Part shown: positions 52,533 through 55,058 of the stretch, one piece after another
How positions within the stretch are numbered: the stretch's first letter is position 1
How the letters are laid out: the number at the start of each line of letters is the position of its first letter
Assembly (NCBI GenBank): GCA_963205265.1
Contig: CAUJJI010000188.1
Coordinates: 1 to 55,058, forward strand
Direction: 5' to 3'
Length of the DNA stretch: 55,058 bases
Source of the DNA: Pseudomonadota bacterium
Lineage (GTDB): Bacteria > Pseudomonadota > Alphaproteobacteria > Sphingomonadales > Sphingomonadaceae
Made by a program: the position numbers and the translations under genes
The notes under the pieces: generated by a model
Database searches by the model: none
What the model was told of the DNA's origin: nothing
The model's input: only the letters and a program-made list of their open reading frames with translations

Positions 52533-53717
52533 ATGGAGGAAATCTACATCGTCAGCGGCGTGCGCACCGCGATCGGCGACTTCGGCGGCTCGCTCAAGGG
52601 CTTCCTGCCGTCCGATCTCGGCGGCAAGGTCGTCAGCGAGGCGCTGGCGCGCGCGGGCGTGGCGCCCGGCGAGGTTGAGCACGTGGTCTTCGGCCAGGTC
52701 GGCAATACCAGCGCGCGCGACGCCTTCCTGTCGCGAGTCTGTGCGCTCAATGCCGGCATCCCCAACGAGGTTCCCGCCTTCACGCTCAACCGGCTCTGCG
52801 GCTCGGGCGTCCAGGCGATCGTCTCGGCGGCGCAGATGATGAAGCTGGGCGAAGCTTCGATCACCGTCGCCGGCGGCGCGGAATCGATGTCGAATACGCC
52901 GTTCCACGATCACGCGACGCGCTGGGGCCAGAAGATGGGCAACGTCACGCTCGAGGACGCGCTGACCGTCGGCCTGTCGGACCCGATCGGTTCCTACCAC
53001 ATGGGCGTCACTGCCGAGAACGTGGCCGAGCGCCATTGCATCAGCCGCGAGGACATGGATGCGCTGGCCGTGATCAGCCACCAGCGCGCCGCCCGTGCAC
53101 AGGCCGAAGGTCGCTTCAAGGAGCAGATCCTCCCGATCGAGATCAAGACGCGCAAGGGCGTCGTCGTCTTCGATGCCGACGAGCACGTGAAGGGCGACAC
53201 CAATATGGAAACGCTCGGCGCGATGAAGCCGGCGTTCAAGAAGGACGGCGCGGTCACCGCCGGCAACGCCTCGGGCATCAACGACGGCGCCGCCGCCGTG
53301 GTGCTGGCGACGGGCGCGGTGGTCCAGGCGAAGGGCCTGAAGCCGCTCGCGCGGATCGTCGCCTGGGGCCATGCCGGGGTCGAGCCCGAATATATGGGCG
53401 AGGGCCCGATCAAGGCCGTGCCGATCGCGCTCAAGCGGGCAGGGCTCACGCTCGACCAGATCGACGTGATCGAAAGCAACGAGGCTTTCGCCGCCCAGGC
53501 AGCGGCCGTGGCGAAAGTGCTCGGCTTCGATCCGGAAAAGGTGAACCCGAACGGCTCGGGCGTCAGCCTCGGCCACCCGGTCGGGGCCACCGGCTGCATC
53601 CTGACGGTAAAGGCCGCCTACGAACTGAAGCGGACGGGCGGCAAGTACGGCCTCATCACCATGTGCATCGGCGGCGGCCAGGGCATCGCCCTGGTCATCG
53701 AAAACGTTCAGGGGTAG
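52533..53717 (+). CDS. Acetyl-CoA acetyltransferase (thiolase)
   Basis: A 394-residue thiolase that condenses two acetyl-CoA or cleaves 3-ketoacyl-CoA. The nucleophile Cys89 lies in LNRLCGSGVQAI; the base-forming residues lie in ESNEAFAAQ, GHPVGATGC (His) and TMCIGGGQG (second Cys). Full-length degradative/biosynthetic class; substrate range cannot be determined. It sits between pccB and the epimerase gene, so it may supply or degrade 3-ketovaleryl/acetoacetyl-CoA in the propionate or polyhydroxyalkanoate context, but this is inference. RBS AGGGAAAACC precedes ATG 52533. Confidence 0.94.
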   Translation: MEEIYIVSGVRTAIGDFGGSLKGFLPSDLGGKVVSEALARAGVAPGEVEHVVFGQVGNTSARDAFLSRVCALNAGIPNEVPAFTLNRLCGSGVQAIVSAAQMMKLGEASITVAGGAESMSNTPFHDHATRWGQKMGNVTLEDALTVGLSDPIGSYHMGVTAENVAERHCISREDMDALAVISHQRAARAQAEGRFKEQILPIEIKTRKGVVVFDADEHVKGDTNMETLGAMKPAFKKDGAVTAGNASGINDGAAAVVLATGAVVQAKGLKPLARIVAWGHAGVEPEYMGEGPIKAVPIALKRAGLTLDQIDVIESNEAFAAQAAAVAKVLGFDPEKVNPNGSGVSLGHPVGATGCILTVKAAYELKRTGGKYGLITMCIGGGQGIALVIENVQG

Positions 53718-53722
53718 TTGGC

Positions 53723-54160
53723 ATGAAACTCGGCCGGATGAACCACGTGGGCGTCGCGACGCCCGATCTCGACGCCTCGATCGCCTTCTATCGCGACATC
53801 ATGGGCGCGACCGACATCACCGAGCCTTTCGTGCTCGAAAGCCAGCAGGTGCGCGTCTGCTTCGTCAACACGCCGGGTGAGGGCGGCACTGCCGGAACCC
53901 AGGTCGAGCTGCTCCAGCCGACTGCGCCCGACAGCGCCGTCGGCAAGTGGCTCGAGAAGAACCCGATGGGTGGCCAGCACCACATCTGCTATGAAGTGCC
54001 CGACATCCACGAGGCGAAGACATGGTTCGAAAGCCTGGGCAAGCGCGTGCTCGGCGAACCGCGCATCGGAGCGCACGGGACGCTCATCTTCTTCGTCCAC
54101 CCCAAGGACATGGGCGGGCAGCTGACCGAGATCATGGAGACGCCGAAGGGGGCGCATTGA
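53723..54160 (+). CDS. mce: Methylmalonyl-CoA epimerase
   Basis: A 145-residue VOC-fold (glyoxalase-like) metalloenzyme that converts (S)- to (R)-methylmalonyl-CoA. It starts with MNHVGVATPDLDASIAFYRD (HVG metal ligand region) and has VELLQPTAPDSAVGKWLEKN in part, GGQHHICYEVPDI and IFFVHPKDMGG, typical of the epimerase. ATG 53723 lies 5 bases after the thiolase stop. It sits directly between pccB/thiolase and the mutase, supporting the assignment. The small intergenic region after it (54161-54265) holds a different inverted repeat. Confidence 0.95.
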   Translation: MKLGRMNHVGVATPDLDASIAFYRDIMGATDITEPFVLESQQVRVCFVNTPGEGGTAGTQVELLQPTAPDSAVGKWLEKNPMGGQHHICYEVPDIHEAKTWFESLGKRVLGEPRIGAHGTLIFFVHPKDMGGQLTEIMETPKGAH

Positions 54161-54168
54161 AGTCTTAC

Positions 54169-54250
54169 GTCGTCCCGGGCTCGTCCCGGGACCGCTGGCC
54201 TGAGGACTCACCCGGCCGCCCGCGATCCCGGCTTTCGCCGGGATGACGAC
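54169..54250. repeat. Inverted repeat between the epimerase and mutase genes
   Basis: GTCGTCCCGGGCTCGTCCCG (in part) faces GATCCCGGCTTTCGCCGGGA... on the other side, with GGGATGACGAC at the end mirroring GTCGTCCC at the start. This is a third, CCCGGG-based dispersed-repeat type in the window, in the 105-base gap inside the methylmalonyl block. Confidence 0.65.
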
Positions 54251-54265
54251 AGCGAGGAACGACAG

Positions 54266-55058
<793 letters not shown>

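Overview
The window looks like chromosomal DNA from an alphaproteobacterium of the order Sphingomonadales. The best guess is Novosphingobium, Sphingobium or Sphingopyxis; this is inferred from gene content and was not tested by any search. Support comes from the very high GC content, an ALA synthase (C5-independent) hemA, a Bacillus-type Fe-S purF, a DnaE with a degenerate PHP domain, and intergenic palindromic repeats that look like the families common in sphingomonads. A carboxyspermidine-type polyamine gene set also fits the genera that make spermidine rather than homospermidine. No rRNA, tRNA, phage, IS element, plasmid gene or CRISPR array was recognised. Most of the window is ordinary core chromosome.

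Layout. 1-2936 (+): end of a 2-oxoacid:ferredoxin oxidoreductase beta subunit, a photolyase and a cyclopropane-fatty-acid synthase. 2937-5564 (-): a PilZ protein, an SDR and purF. 5565-6255 is a repeat-rich gap with a terminator-like hairpin and an 18-bp perfect palindrome. 6256-8977 (+): the LolC/E-type permease, lolD, an 84-aa unknown and a glutathione peroxidase. 9028-10182 (-): a Yip1-type membrane protein. 10313-13789 (+): dnaE. 14107-17748 (+): an AlkK-type acyl-CoA ligase, a cytochrome P450 and a small outer-membrane barrel. 17797-22466 (-): a small membrane protein, a PA0069-type radical SAM protein, moaB, a lytic transglycosylase and a UDG-like protein. 22554-30970 (+): ETF-QO, ispE, an N-formylglutamate amidohydrolase, ilvD, a lipoprotein carrying a repeat, nnr and an RlmD/RumA-like methyltransferase.

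31056-37158 holds a MAPEG protein (-) and a polyamine set: carboxy(nor)spermidine dehydrogenase and decarboxylase, then ornithine decarboxylase, split by a divergent DUF3137/LemA pair. 37412-39537 (-): hemA and murI. 39638-45006 (+): plsY, dprA, an atypical SDR and topA. 45155-47718 (-): era, rnc and lepB, transcribed as lepB-rnc-era. 47869-50849 (+): pgi and gor. 50950-55058 (+): a propionyl-CoA/methylmalonyl-CoA block (pccB, thiolase, epimerase, start of the mutase) that runs off the edge.

How the genes work together. Ornithine decarboxylase makes putrescine, which the dehydrogenase and decarboxylase convert to spermidine through carboxyspermidine. The last block carries propionyl-CoA to succinyl-CoA. 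lepB, rnc and era form the usual export/RNA-processing operon. Tight GTGA or ATGA overlaps at six junctions suggest translational coupling. I did not find a clearly new multi-gene system. The most interesting leads are a structured leader before the ornithine decarboxylase, the terminator plus palindrome upstream of purF, and dispersed palindromes that have become part of a lipoprotein coding sequence and of the ispE ribosome-binding site.
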